Positions 35,435 to 44,289 of a stretch of DNA of 44,785 bases are shown piece by piece. The position numbers and the translations under genes are program-made. Location: positions 1 to 44,785 of the forward strand of contig CAIMFT010000207.1 in the NCBI GenBank assembly GCA_903840385.1, written 5' to 3'. Numbering within the stretch: position 1 is the first letter of the stretch; each line of letters starts with the position of its first letter. The notes below the pieces were generated by a model. The model saw only the letters and a program-made list of their open reading frames with translations, was not told the DNA's origin and ran no database searches. The stretch comes from an uncultured Holophagaceae bacterium. Its GTDB lineage: Bacteria > Acidobacteriota > Holophagae > Holophagales > Holophagaceae.

Positions 35435-37056
35435 AGCCCTGGCCCCTCCGCTTCCGTCCCGCAGCTTGGCTCCACAGCCTGCACGCCAAGCTGTTCCTTC
35501 TCCTGGGCCTGGTGACCAGCCTGATCACCGTAGCCGTGGCCTACTCCATCGTCCGCAACAGTGGTCGGGAATTGGAGAGCTACACGCAGAGGCTGGTCAT
35601 CGAGGCCGCCGGCACGGTGGAGACCGATATCCTGGAGCGCGATCCCACCTTCCGGGATGCCGACAAGCTGGATCAGCTGCTGGCCAGCATTGCTGGCCCG
35701 GACCGCAGCGTCTTCCAGATCGATGTGTTCCGCCGGGTGGGTCGAGGCAACGAGGTGGAACTGGTCCGCTCCTCGGGGGACGAGGCGGCCATCGAGTGGG
35801 GCCCGGAGATTGGCTCCTACCTCTCCCTCAAAGGCCCCCAGGCGGAGCTGGTGGACCTCAACACCGGCGGGCGGGCCTGGAAGGTGTACCTGCCCATCCG
35901 CGCCCACCGACCGGGGCAGCCGCCTCTGGGCCTGATCCGCGCCTACATCGACCTGGAGCGGTGGGAGGTCATCTGGAACAAGAACTTCAACCGCACCCTG
36001 AAGACCCTTCCGGGGGTCCTCCTGGGCGAGTTCATCCTGCTCTGGCTCATCCTCCGCATGCTCATCAGCGACCCCATCGATGCCATGGTCGAGACCATGC
36101 AGCGCCTGGAACGAGGCGATCCCAGCGCCCGCGCCCCGGTGCGGCGGAGCGACGAGCTGGGCCTGATCGCCCACCGCTTCAATGACATGGCCATCCAGCT
36201 GGAGCTGGCGGGGGAGGAGCGCGAAGCGCTCATCCGCGAGGTGCGCGGCCTGAACAGCAACCTCCAGGACCGCATCGACGCAGCGCTGGCCGAGCTCAAG
36301 GCCAAGAACGATGAGCTGGCGGCACAGGTGGAGCGAAACGCCCTCCTGCGGGAGGAGCTGGGGGCCCAGGAACGCCTGGCTGTGGCGGGCCAGCTCACGG
36401 CCACCTTCGCCCACGAGGTGGGTACCCCCCTCAACCTCGTGGCGGGCCACCTCCAACTCCTGGAGTCCCAAAAGGGCCTGCCGGACAAGGCCCGGGAACG
36501 GCTCCAGGTCATCCAGTCCCAGATCCAGCGGGTGGGTGACATCGTGCGCCGCCTCCTGGACCTCACCCGCCGCCCCCAGCTGCACCGGGAGCCCCAGACC
36601 TTCGCCGACCTTCTAGCGGATCTGCAGCAGCTCTGGACCCCCACCCTGGCCGCCCATTCCGTCACGGTGCAGACGGAGGCACCTCCCGGCTGCTCCCTGG
36701 ATGTGGACCGCAAGCAGATGGAGCAGCTCTTTTTGAACCTCATGAACAACGCCATGGACGCCATGCCCGGTGGAGGCTCAGTGCAGCTCACGGTGGGTCC
36801 CTCCGGGGACAGCACGCCAGGCGACCTGTGGTGGGAGCTGCGCTTCCGCGACTCTGGCCAGGGCATCCCCGCCGAGGTGCTTGGCCAGGTGTTCCGGCCC
36901 ATGTTCACCACCAAGCCCGAAGGCGAGGGCACGGGCCTGGGCCTCAGCATCTGCCGCGAGATCGTCCGCAACCACGGCGGCGAGATCCACATCGAGAGCA
37001 CCGAAGGCCAGGGCACCTGCGTCGTGTTCACCCTTCCAGGTGCGCCCAGCGCCTAG
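35431..37056 (+). CDS. membrane sensor histidine kinase
   Basis: A 541-residue kinase. TM1 is at about 17-40, an extracytoplasmic sensing region of about 150 residues follows, TM2 is at about 193-211, then a HAMP domain, a coiled coil (about 270-315), a HisKA domain with His328 in FAHEVGTPLN, and an ATPase domain with NNAMDAMPGG, DSGQGIP and GTGLGLSICREIV. The NtrB/AtoS-like style often partners sigma-54 response regulators. There is no adjacent regulator gene. The start is GTG, overlapping the CHAD stop. Its TAG stop and the murI stop share the same CTAG on opposite strands. Confidence 0.92.
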   Translation: MKPWPLRFRPAAWLHSLHAKLFLLLGLVTSLITVAVAYSIVRNSGRELESYTQRLVIEAAGTVETDILERDPTFRDADKLDQLLASIAGPDRSVFQIDVFRRVGRGNEVELVRSSGDEAAIEWGPEIGSYLSLKGPQAELVDLNTGGRAWKVYLPIRAHRPGQPPLGLIRAYIDLERWEVIWNKNFNRTLKTLPGVLLGEFILLWLILRMLISDPIDAMVETMQRLERGDPSARAPVRRSDELGLIAHRFNDMAIQLELAGEEREALIREVRGLNSNLQDRIDAALAELKAKNDELAAQVERNALLREELGAQERLAVAGQLTATFAHEVGTPLNLVAGHLQLLESQKGLPDKARERLQVIQSQIQRVGDIVRRLLDLTRRPQLHREPQTFADLLADLQQLWTPTLAAHSVTVQTEAPPGCSLDVDRKQMEQLFLNLMNNAMDAMPGGGSVQLTVGPSGDSTPGDLWWELRFRDSGQGIPAEVLGQVFRPMFTTKPEGEGTGLGLSICREIVRNHGGEIHIESTEGQGTCVVFTLPGAPSA

Positions 37057-37841
37057 ATCTCCACGACCTCGATGTCGCCCAGCGCTTCTTCCAGGAAGCG
37101 ACTGCCGACCTCTTTGAGGCGGGTGCTGGCGTCGGTCAGCTGGACGGTGAGCCCACCGCGGGACCCGGCGGTGCGGTAGCCCAGGCTGCCCCGCAGCAGG
37201 TGGTCCACCGCCCGGGCCGTGACCTGGCCGCTGTCGATCCAGCGGGTGCCGGGGCGGCTGCGCTCCAGGCTGATCATGAGCGTGGGGTAGTGGGTGCAGC
37301 CGAGCACGACGGTGGCCACCTCGGGGGGCAGCTGCTCCAGATAGCGGCGACAGATGGCGTCGGTCAGCGCGTCATCAAACCAGCCCTCCTCTGCCAGGGG
37401 CACCAGCAGGGGGCACGCCACGCTGTGGATGGTGCGGGTGGGGTCGTGCCGCAGGACCGCCGCCTCGTAGGCCCCGCTGCTGACGGTGGCCAGGGTCCCG
37501 ATGATGCCGATGGCGCCCGGATGCTGCACCGCCGCTTCGGCGCCGGGCTCGATCACGCCGATCACGGGGCAGGGGCTTACCGCCTGGAGCGCCGGCAGGC
37601 CGTGGGCGCTGGCGGTGTTGCAGGCGATGACGATGAGCTTGGGTTGGTGCCGCTGGAGCAGCTCCCCCATCTGGAGCGTGTAGCGCTCGATGGTGCGGTG
37701 GCTCTTGGTGCCGTAGGGCAGACGGGCCGTGTCCCCCAGGTAGACCAGCTCCTCCTGGGGCAGCAGCTGACGCAGGGCGTGGATGACCGTGAGGCCCCCG
37801 ATGCCCGAATCGAAGACCCCAATGGGCTGGTCCGGGTTCAC
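37053..37841 (-). CDS. murI: glutamate racemase
   Basis: A 262-residue enzyme making D-glutamate for peptidoglycan. N-terminal IGVFDSGIGGLTVIHAL with the catalytic-site region, YLGDTARLPYGTKS, the first catalytic Cys in VIACNTASAHGLP, PVIGVIEPG, and the second Cys in VVLGCTHYPTL. The start is GTG at 37841, overlapping the prmA stop (GTGA). The open frame continues upstream into prmA but that part is a shadow. It is the second gene of prmA-murI and shares its stop tetranucleotide with the converging histidine kinase gene. Confidence 0.95.
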   Translation of the reverse strand: MNPDQPIGVFDSGIGGLTVIHALRQLLPQEELVYLGDTARLPYGTKSHRTIERYTLQMGELLQRHQPKLIVIACNTASAHGLPALQAVSPCPVIGVIEPGAEAAVQHPGAIGIIGTLATVSSGAYEAAVLRHDPTRTIHSVACPLLVPLAEEGWFDDALTDAICRRYLEQLPPEVATVVLGCTHYPTLMISLERSRPGTRWIDSGQVTARAVDHLLRGSLGYRTAGSRGGLTVQLTDASTRLKEVGSRFLEEALGDIEVVEI

Positions 37842-38707
37842 CGGGCCTCCCGCTCGGCCAGGATGGCGATCCACTCGCCTTCCTGCACCACCTGGACCGG
37901 CTTGAACCCATAGGCCACCAGGCTCACCAGGGCCTCGTCCGTGCGCTCCGCCAGGATGCCACTGGCCACCAGCCAACCGCCGGGCGCCGCCACCTCCGCC
38001 ATGCGGGGTAACAGCTCCTGGATGGTCTCCAGCAGGATGTTGGCCAGGAGCCCTGCATAGGGTCCGCTGACCTGGGGAGCATCCAGGGTCCCCACGAAGC
38101 TGGTGTAGGGTTCGGCGCCTCCCAGGAGGTGGGCGTTCAGGTCGATAAGCTCCCCCATGGCGGGGCCGCAGTCGGGGTCGATGTCGAAGGCCGTGATCCG
38201 CTGGCCCCCCAGGAGGAACGCCGCCAGGGAGAGGATCCCGGTGCCGGCGCCGATGTCCAGGATGGGTCCGGCCAGGCGGTCTGCGGCTGCCAGGTCCTCC
38301 AGCAGGGTCATGCACAGGCGGGTGGTCTCGTGGCCGCCGGTACCAAAGGCCAGGCCCGGGTTCACCACCAGGTCGAGGCGGCCGGCCGGGCCCGGGGTCT
38401 CATCCCAGAGGGGGCGTACATGAAAGCGGCTGCCGACCTCGAAAGCGCCGAAGCCGTCCCGGCTCCGGGCCAGCCAGTCCTCATCGCCAAACCCTTCCGC
38501 CGCCAGGAGGCCCACGCCGGGGAAGGCCAGCAGGCCTGCGGCGTCAGGGGCGGCAACCTCTGGAGGGAAGTAGGCGTAGCAGGTGCGGGGAGGGTCCGCC
38601 TCCCGGTAGAAGGCCGAGGAGCCCCGGGCCTCCAGCCAGGCACAGAGGCCCTCTTCCTGAAGGTCAGGGACCTCGAGTTTCCACCTGAGATGCAGCACGT
38701 TCGCCAT
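37838..38707 (-). CDS. prmA: ribosomal protein L11 methyltransferase
   Basis: A 289-residue SAM-dependent methyltransferase. The N-terminal substrate-recognition domain is about residues 1-95. The catalytic domain has the PrmA signature NPGLAFGTGGHETTRL, the SAM site LDIGAGTGILSLAA, and NILLETIQEL (in place of the usual NI-L). PrmA trimethylates L11 in the cytoplasm. It is 20 bp downstream of the sigma-54 activator gene on the same strand and overlaps murI. Confidence 0.93.
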   Translation of the reverse strand: MANVLHLRWKLEVPDLQEEGLCAWLEARGSSAFYREADPPRTCYAYFPPEVAAPDAAGLLAFPGVGLLAAEGFGDEDWLARSRDGFGAFEVGSRFHVRPLWDETPGPAGRLDLVVNPGLAFGTGGHETTRLCMTLLEDLAAADRLAGPILDIGAGTGILSLAAFLLGGQRITAFDIDPDCGPAMGELIDLNAHLLGGAEPYTSFVGTLDAPQVSGPYAGLLANILLETIQELLPRMAEVAAPGGWLVASGILAERTDEALVSLVAYGFKPVQVVQEGEWIAILAEREAR

Positions 38708-38727
38708 GCTCCCAGGGTAGCAGGGGC

Positions 38728-40149
38728 CTACTCGGCCTCGACTTCCGCATCCTCGAGGTCCAGGCGCTTCATCTTCTCCAGGAAGGTGGTGCGCTTGAGG
38801 CCCAGCAGGTCAGCTGCCCGCTTCTTGTTGCCCCGGGTAATGGCCAGGCTCTGGAGCATCAGGGTCTTCTCCATCTCGGACACCACCTGGTTGAGGTCCA
38901 GCCCCTCGGGGGGCAGATCCATGCTGTTGCTGGAGACGAACTGGAGGTGGGTGAAGGCCTCTGCCGGCAGCTCCGGTGGCAGCGCCGAGCCGGCCGGGGC
39001 CGACAGGCCCATGCGGTCCGCCAGGAAGGCGAAGTCCGCCCGGGTGAGCACGGGGCGCGTGCCGGACAGCACGATGGCGCGCTCGATGGCGTTCTCCAGC
39101 TGCCGGACATTGCCGGGCCAGGCGAGCTCCATGAGCAGGGGATCCACGCTGGGGTGCAGGGCCTTGGGGTAGAGCCCATGCTCCCGCGCCTTGCGGTTGA
39201 GGAAGTGCTGGGCCAGGTAGGGCACCTCTTCGGGCCGGGCCCGCAGGGGCGGCAGGACGATGGGCACCACTTCCAGGCGGTAGAAGAGGTCCTCCCGGAA
39301 GGCGCCCTCCTGGACCTTCTGCCAGAGGTCGACGTTGGTGGCGGCCACCACCCGCACTTCCACTCGCACCGGAGCGCCGCCGCCCAGCGGCTGGACCTCC
39401 CGCTCCTGGAGCACGCGCAGCAGGCGCACCTGGGCCGCCGGTGGCATGGTGCCGATCTCATCCAGGAAGATGGTGCCGCCGTGGGCCTCACGGAACTTGC
39501 CCGGCGTGTCCTTGCGGGCATCCGTGAAGGCGCCCTTGTTGTAGCCGAAGAGCTCGGACTCCAGCAGGTTCTCGGGAATGGAGCCGCAGTGCACGGCCAC
39601 AAAGGGCTGGGCGGCCTCGGCGCTCATGCGGTGGATGGCCTTGGCGATGACTTCCTTGCCGGTGCCGCTCTCGCCGAGGAGGAGCACCGTGGCCCGGGTG
39701 GCGGCGGCACTGCGGGCGCGCCCCAGCACCTCGCGCATGGCCTGGCTGGCCCCCACCAGGCCGAGGGAGAGGGCCTGGGAAGCACTCAGGGCGGGGACCG
39801 TGGTCGCCCGGGGGCGGAGTCCGCCTTGGGGAGGCTCAGGGCCGAGGGTGCCCCAGCGCACGGAGCCTAGCCGACCCCACTCCGCCAAGTCAGCGGGAGT
39901 CAGGGCCGGAGCCTGGGGATCCAGGAGGAGCAGGATGGGCAGGGCCCCGACCTCGGGGACCAGGCGGAGGAGCTCCGGCAAGGGCCGCTCCCCTTTGGCG
40001 TTGAGCACCCAGAGATCCGTCTCCGTGGGCGGCAGAGCCGGTGCCGCGCCGCGGTCCACGGTCACGTCCCACAGGGTGGACCAGCGCTGCTCCAGACCGC
40101 CGGTGACCCCCCCGAGGGTGGACCAGTGCAGACGCGGGAGGGAGGTCAT
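38728..40149 (-). CDS. sigma-54-dependent activator with degenerate receiver-like N-terminus
   Basis: A 473-residue activator. Residues 1-115 resemble a receiver in layout, but the phospho-acceptor position reads VLNAKGER (Asn50 instead of Asp). The AAA+ domain has LVGASQAM, Walker A GESGTGKE (159-166), GAFTDA (206-211, where GAFTGA is the rule), Walker B GTIFLDE (225-231), VAATNVDL and [10 protein letters not shown] Fis-type helix-turn-helix ends the protein ([20 protein letters not shown]). The start at 40149 has GAGGA about 5 bases upstream, and the 29-residue extension to 40236 lacks support. Target genes are not evident. Confidence 0.9.
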   Translation of the reverse strand: MTSLPRLHWSTLGGVTGGLEQRWSTLWDVTVDRGAAPALPPTETDLWVLNAKGERPLPELLRLVPEVGALPILLLLDPQAPALTPADLAEWGRLGSVRWGTLGPEPPQGGLRPRATTVPALSASQALSLGLVGASQAMREVLGRARSAAATRATVLLLGESGTGKEVIAKAIHRMSAEAAQPFVAVHCGSIPENLLESELFGYNKGAFTDARKDTPGKFREAHGGTIFLDEIGTMPPAAQVRLLRVLQEREVQPLGGGAPVRVEVRVVAATNVDLWQKVQEGAFREDLFYRLEVVPIVLPPLRARPEEVPYLAQHFLNRKAREHGLYPKALHPSVDPLLMELAWPGNVRQLENAIERAIVLSGTRPVLTRADFAFLADRMGLSAPAGSALPPELPAEAFTHLQFVSSNSMDLPPEGLDLNQVVSEMEKTLMLQSLAITRGNKKRAADLLGLKRTTFLEKMKRLDLEDAEVEAE

Positions 40150-40541
40150 GGGGTCCTCGGGCCGGGAAGCCTGTTCCCACCCGAGACCAAGGAATGTCCC
40201 GAAGGGGAAAGGAGGGTGGGCGGAAAAAGGGGGCAATAAGTAATAAAGCGTATGTCCAACAAAATCTCTGTCCTTTGAACCCCTGTCAAGGAGGGACGTG
40301 ACCTAATACCGTCACCCCTTCCCTTTCAGGTCCTGCGATTTTCAGCGGAAACACAGTGTGGGACTGGGTTTTCGGCCAGGCAAACGATACCTTCCAAAAA
40401 TAATCTGGTCATCGATTTTTTCCTCATTAAGTCGTTGACCAATTTGCATGTTGCCGTTTTTTTCTTACGCCGACTTCCCTACATCCCTCCGTGCTTCCTT
40501 TACGCCAGAGCGTATGCTGTGGTCCTCACCCGGAGGCTGTC
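40150..40541. other. 392-bp gap between divergent genes
   Basis: No gene is seen. This is the longest non-coding stretch in the window and the least GC-rich. It contains a minus-strand TTGACA hexamer (40289-40284) that may be part of the promoter of the activator gene, although a good -10 is missing. A 38-bp imperfect palindrome (40288-40325) starts inside it, and a T-rich stretch lies around 40458-40464. No riboswitch or sigma-54 promoter (GG-N10-GC with flanks) could be recognised. Confidence 0.5.
40288..40325. promoter_or_regulatory. imperfect palindrome with GTGAC/GTCAC core
   Basis: GTGAC (40298-40302) and GTCAC (40311-40315) flank eight bases and extend outwards to 15-base arms matching at 10 positions (AAGGAGGGA and the facing CCCTTCCCTT). 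It could be an operator for the divergent genes or a stem in the activator leader. The spacing between core arms (N8) differs from the GTGAC-N4-GTCAC site near apbE, so they are not the same operator. Confidence 0.35.
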
Positions 40542-41084
40542 ATGTCGCTCAAGGAATCCACCATGGTTCCCCTTGGCACCGCCTGCCCGGACTTCACCCT
40601 GCCGGGCGTGGACGGTCGCCTGTGGTCCCTCCATGACTTCCACACCCCCGCCCTTCTGGTGGTGGTCATGTGCAACCACTGCCCCTATGTCCAGGCCATC
40701 GATGGGCGCCTGGACGCCTTGGCCCGAGCCCAGGCCGGCCGCTGTGCCGTGGTCGCCATCAATGCCAACGACGCCGTCAGCCATCCAGAGGACAGCTTCG
40801 AGGCCATGCGCAAGCGCGCCCTGACCCGGGGCTTCACCTTCCCCTACCTGTGGGACGAGGAGCAGACCGTGGTCAAGGCCCTCGGGGCCGTCTGCACCCC
40901 GGACTTCTTCCTCTACGACTCCCACCGGCGCCTGGCCTACCGGGGCCGCCTGGACGACAACTGGAAGGACGCCACCCGGGTCACCCGCCAGGAGCTGAGC
41001 GAGGCCATCGACGGCGTCCTGGCAGGCCGGGACCCCCTTGAGGTCCAGCACCCCAGCATGGGCTGCAGCATCAAGTGGAAGTAG
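40542..41084 (+). CDS. thioredoxin-fold AhpC/TSA-type redox protein
   Basis: A 180-residue cytoplasmic protein of the thioredoxin-like superfamily. PLGTACPDFTLPGVDGRLWSL opens the fold (shortened here from the full strand), CNHCPYV holds a CxxC redox pair, and the TPDFFLYD segment has the cis-proline. The CNHCPYV form is typical of a subfamily of small thioredoxin-like peroxiredoxin relatives. No signal peptide. CGGAGG lies 5 bases before the ATG, which decides this start over an earlier in-frame ATG at 40491. Its partner is unknown. Confidence 0.87.
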   Translation: MSLKESTMVPLGTACPDFTLPGVDGRLWSLHDFHTPALLVVVMCNHCPYVQAIDGRLDALARAQAGRCAVVAINANDAVSHPEDSFEAMRKRALTRGFTFPYLWDEEQTVVKALGAVCTPDFFLYDSHRRLAYRGRLDDNWKDATRVTRQELSEAIDGVLAGRDPLEVQHPSMGCSIKWK

Positions 41085-41118
41085 GCCCTGCGGACTGACC
41101 TGGGCCTCGGCGGGGGGT

Positions 41119-41787
41119 ATGATCAAGGTTCTCCCTGGAGCCCCTGTGCGCCTGCCTCTGCTGCCTCTGCTGTTGTTGGCCCTGCCCCTCTGCGCCCAGT
41201 GGGACCTCCGGGTGGAGCTCCCCCGCCCCTCGGGTCAGAGCCTCCCCCAGACCATGCTGGTGGGCTCCGGTCAGCTGGTGGCCGGAGACCTCGGCACTGG
41301 CAGCGGCTACATCGCCACCCTCAGCCACCAGCTCTTCCAGCTGGGTCCCCTCCTGCGCCTGGAGGGGGGGGTCGAGTACTCCCAGCTGAACGCCAGCGGC
41401 GACCTCAACAAAGGCAGTGCCGTTCAGGGCACCCGGCTCAAACAGCAGGGCCTAGGGGCCGGCATCAACGCCCAGGTGTGGGTGCCCTTCGTGGGCCTGG
41501 CAGGGGAGATCGGCCTCATTCAGCGCTTCCAGCGCTACACCTTCGACACGCCGGGTGCCAGCAACACCAAGGACCTGAGCCGCACCTGGCTGCGGGTGGG
41601 AACCCGCTACCGCCTCCCTTCCATGGGGGTCCAGCCCTACCTCATCGCCAGCTACCAGCAGCCCGTCAGCAAAGACCGTCCCGTGAAGCTCTCCTCCGTA
41701 TCAGACCTGGCCTCCTACTTCTCTGCCCAGGGCAGCGGACAGGAGTTCGACCGCCTGTGGACCTTCGGTGTCGGAGTGAACTTCTGA
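41119..41787 (+). CDS. outer-membrane beta-barrel protein
   Basis: A 222-residue protein with a signal peptide (VRLPLLPLLLLALPLCAQ). Alternating strands with Gly and aromatic residues follow (LLRLEGGVEYSQL, RTWLRVGTRYRL, QPYLIASYQQ), and the C-terminal Phe (GVGVNF) is as expected for outer-membrane barrels. The size suggests an 8-stranded OmpA/OmpW-like barrel. GGGGGG just before the ATG serves as ribosome site. Its stop overlaps the start of the phosphatase gene (TGATG), so both are coupled. Confidence 0.75.
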   Translation: MIKVLPGAPVRLPLLPLLLLALPLCAQWDLRVELPRPSGQSLPQTMLVGSGQLVAGDLGTGSGYIATLSHQLFQLGPLLRLEGGVEYSQLNASGDLNKGSAVQGTRLKQQGLGAGINAQVWVPFVGLAGEIGLIQRFQRYTFDTPGASNTKDLSRTWLRVGTRYRLPSMGVQPYLIASYQQPVSKDRPVKLSSVSDLASYFSAQGSGQEFDRLWTFGVGVNF

Positions 41788-43451
41788 TGGCCCATCGGCT
41801 CCCATTGACCCTGCTCGTGCTGTTGGCCCTGCCCCTGCCGGCAGCCCCTCCAGCACCCCGCCCCAGCCTGGTGGTGGTGGTGTCCGTGGATCAGCTCAGC
41901 GCCCAACTGCTGGAGGCCTTCGGCCCGGGACTGCCCGGTGGCCTGGGGCGGCTCCAGCGGGAGGGGCTCTGGTTCTCCGAGGCCTACCACGACCACGGCC
42001 TCACCGAGACCGGGCCGGGCCACTCCGTCATCCTCTCGGGCCGCTTCCCCGCCCACACGGGCATCGTGGAGAACCGCTGGATCGACCGCACCACAGGAAA
42101 GGCCGTCTACTGCGTGGAGGACCCCAACGGCAAGGCTCTGCACAACCTCAGCCAGCCGGGTTCATCCAACGTCCGCTTCCTGGGCGATGCCCTGGGCGAC
42201 TGGCTGCAGGCCCAGGTCCCAGGCAGCCGCGTCTTCGCCATCTCCGGCAAGGACCGCGCCGCCATCCTCATGGCCGGGCGGCGCCCCACCGGCGTCTACT
42301 GGTTCTCCGGCGCTGCTGGCTTCACCAGCTCCACCGCCTACCAGGGGCAGCTGCCCAGCTGGCTGGTGCGCTTCGATGCCGGGCTTTCCGAGCGCCTCAC
42401 CGCCGACACCTGGCTCTGGCTGAAGGACCCAGCCACCCCCGAGGGCCGCACCGCCCAGTGGACCTTCGGCACCACAGTCCTGCGCAATGGGGCCCTGCCC
42501 CGCCTCATTCATGGCTCGGGCATGCCCATGGACAAGGGCTTCGAGAACCGCTTTCGCCGCTCCCCCTTCCTGGACGCGGTGACCCTCGAGGCCGCTGAGG
42601 CCCTGCTGGCGGGCGAGGCCCTGGGCAAGGGGCCCGGCACCGACCTGCTGGCGTTGAGCTTCTCCGCCACGGACTACATCGGCCACGCCTATGGCATGTT
42701 CGGGACCGAGATGCGGGACCAGATCCACCGCCTGGACCGGGCCCTGGGTCGCCTCCTGGACCAGGTCCGCAGCAAGAACCCGGATGCGTGGGTGGTGCTG
42801 ACCGCCGACCACGGTGCCCTCGACATCACCGAGGCCCTGGTCGAACAGGGCTTCCCGGCCAAGCGCGTGGAGGTCGGCCCCTTCATGGCCGCACTCCAGA
42901 CCGAGCTGCGCACCACCTTCAAGACCGACAACGACCTGCTGCTTCCGGCCTACGATCCCACCACCCTCTACCTGAACGAGGCGGTGGTGAAGGCCGCCGG
43001 CCTGGATCGCGAGGCGGTGCTGGTGAAAGCCCAGGCCTGGCTGAGGGCCCAGCCTGACATTGCGGATGCCTTCACGGCCCGGGAGATGCAGGCCACCGAT
43101 CCCGCGGCCACCGGCAGCCCCCGGGACAGCAGCAACCGCATGCTGCTGCGCCGCAGCTTCCACGCCGAGCGCAGCGGCGACCTCATGGTGGCGGCCAAGC
43201 CTTTCGTGGTCTTCGGCACGCCCCCTGCGGAGTACCCCGCGGGCCACGGCTCCCCCAACGCCTATGACCGCCGGGTGCCCCTGATCTTTTTAGGGCCCTG
43301 GCAGGGCGGCCGCCGCCGGGAGCCGGTGCGCATCGTCGACCTGGCCCCCACCCTGGCAAAAGAGCTGGGCATCCAGCCCGGCACCGTGGATGGCAAGGCC
43401 CTGGACCTGGGAGCCCGCACCCCAGCCAAAGCGGCGAAGCCCCGCCGCTGA
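41787..43451 (+). CDS. exported PafA-like alkaline phosphatase
   Basis: A 554-residue protein of the alkaline phosphatase superfamily with a signal peptide (about 1-20). The metal-ligand Asp is in VVVSVDQLS, the Thr nucleophile in TETGPGH (Thr75), the Lys-x-Arg pair typical of PafA-type monoesterases in SGKDRAA (Lys155, Arg157), SATDYIGHAYG and LTADHGAL hold further metal ligands, and GHGSPNAYDRRVPL the last. PafA acts as a periplasmic phosphomonoesterase that is not repressed by phosphate. The start overlaps the preceding barrel gene. Confidence 0.88.
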   Translation: MAHRLPLTLLVLLALPLPAAPPAPRPSLVVVVSVDQLSAQLLEAFGPGLPGGLGRLQREGLWFSEAYHDHGLTETGPGHSVILSGRFPAHTGIVENRWIDRTTGKAVYCVEDPNGKALHNLSQPGSSNVRFLGDALGDWLQAQVPGSRVFAISGKDRAAILMAGRRPTGVYWFSGAAGFTSSTAYQGQLPSWLVRFDAGLSERLTADTWLWLKDPATPEGRTAQWTFGTTVLRNGALPRLIHGSGMPMDKGFENRFRRSPFLDAVTLEAAEALLAGEALGKGPGTDLLALSFSATDYIGHAYGMFGTEMRDQIHRLDRALGRLLDQVRSKNPDAWVVLTADHGALDITEALVEQGFPAKRVEVGPFMAALQTELRTTFKTDNDLLLPAYDPTTLYLNEAVVKAAGLDREAVLVKAQAWLRAQPDIADAFTAREMQATDPAATGSPRDSSNRMLLRRSFHAERSGDLMVAAKPFVVFGTPPAEYPAGHGSPNAYDRRVPLIFLGPWQGGRRREPVRIVDLAPTLAKELGIQPGTVDGKALDLGARTPAKAAKPRR

Positions 43452-43465
43452 AGGCCTGCGCCACC

Positions 43466-44164
43466 ATGGCAGCCTCCATCGTCCTCCTGACCGGTGCCGG
43501 CATCTCGGCGGAGAGCGGCGTGCGCACCTTCCGCGATGGGGATGGCCTCTGGGAGCAGCACCGCCTGGAGGACGTGGCCACGCCCGAGGCGTTCCGCCGG
43601 GATCCCGCCCTGGTGCACCGCTTCTACAGCGAGCGACGGCGGGCGCTGGCTGAGGTGGTACCCAATGCTGCCCACCAGGCCCTGGTCCGCCTGGAGCAGG
43701 CGTGGCCCGGCGAGGTGCTGCTGGTCACCCAGAACGTGGATGACCTCCATGACCGGGCGGGCTCCCGCAGCCTCATCCACATGCACGGTGAGCTGCTGAA
43801 AGGCCGGTGCACGGCCTGCGGCGCGGTGTTCGCCTGGCCCGGGGCCATGGGCTGCGACAGCCAGTGTCCAGCCTGCGGCGGGGTGGGCCGGGTGCGTCCC
43901 CACATCGTCTGGTTCCACGAGCTGCCCATGGCCATGGACCGCATCTACGACGCCCTGGAGCGCTGCAGCCTGTTCGCGGCCATCGGGACCAGCGGCCACG
44001 TGTATCCAGCCGCTGGCTTCGTGGAAGCCGTGGGCCCGGACACCCGCACCGTAGAGCTGAACCTGGCGCCCAGCCTGGTAGCCAGCGCCTTCCACGAGCT
44101 CCGCACCGGCCGCGCCACCGACCTCGTGCCAGCCTTCGTCGACGAGCTGCTGGCGGGGCTCTGA
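43466..44164 (+). CDS. cobB: NAD-dependent protein deacylase, sirtuin family
   Basis: A 232-residue cytosolic sirtuin. NAD site GAGISAESGVRTFRD, catalytic TQNVDDLHDRAGS and HMHGEL, and zinc Cys pairs CTAC and CPAC. The AxxY-x2-R type motif (FYSERR) is that of sirtuins that accept succinyl and malonyl groups as well as acetyl. Length is like bacterial CobB. It begins 14 bp after the phosphatase gene and is probably the last gene of that unit. Confidence 0.94.
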   Translation: MAASIVLLTGAGISAESGVRTFRDGDGLWEQHRLEDVATPEAFRRDPALVHRFYSERRRALAEVVPNAAHQALVRLEQAWPGEVLLVTQNVDDLHDRAGSRSLIHMHGELLKGRCTACGAVFAWPGAMGCDSQCPACGGVGRVRPHIVWFHELPMAMDRIYDALERCSLFAAIGTSGHVYPAAGFVEAVGPDTRTVELNLAPSLVASAFHELRTGRATDLVPAFVDELLAGL

Positions 44165-44168
44165 GCTC

Positions 44169-44232
44169 CCCTTCATCCCCTTCATCCCTGTTTTAAAAAG
44201 CATTTTTGACAGGGATAACTGCGGATGAAGGG
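44169..44232. repeat. nested inverted repeat between converging genes
   Basis: Outer arms CCCTTCATCC (44169-44178) and GGATGAAGGG (44223-44232) and inner arms ATCCCTGT (44184-44191) and ACAGGGAT (44209-44216) are perfect inverse complements. The loop is AT-rich (TTTAAAAAGCATTTTTG). It occupies the gap between the sirtuin gene and the CocE-type gene and may act as a bidirectional terminator. The CTTCATCCC phrase repeats itself, as in dispersed intergenic repeats. Confidence 0.65.
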
Positions 44233-44289
44233 ATAAAACCGTAGTGCTCCTTTGAATGCTGCCAGCTTGTTTAGGCTTGCGTGCAGTCC

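Noticed and set aside
40298-40315. CRP/FNR site upstream of the second sigma-54 activator
   Set aside because: Arms GTGAC/GTCAC match, but the spacing (N8 between arms) is wrong for that family.
40320-40400. Possible cyclic-di-GMP (GEMM) riboswitch upstream of the thioredoxin-like gene
   Set aside because: GCAAAC-like pieces are present but the conserved GEMM core and tetraloop receptor could not be lined up.
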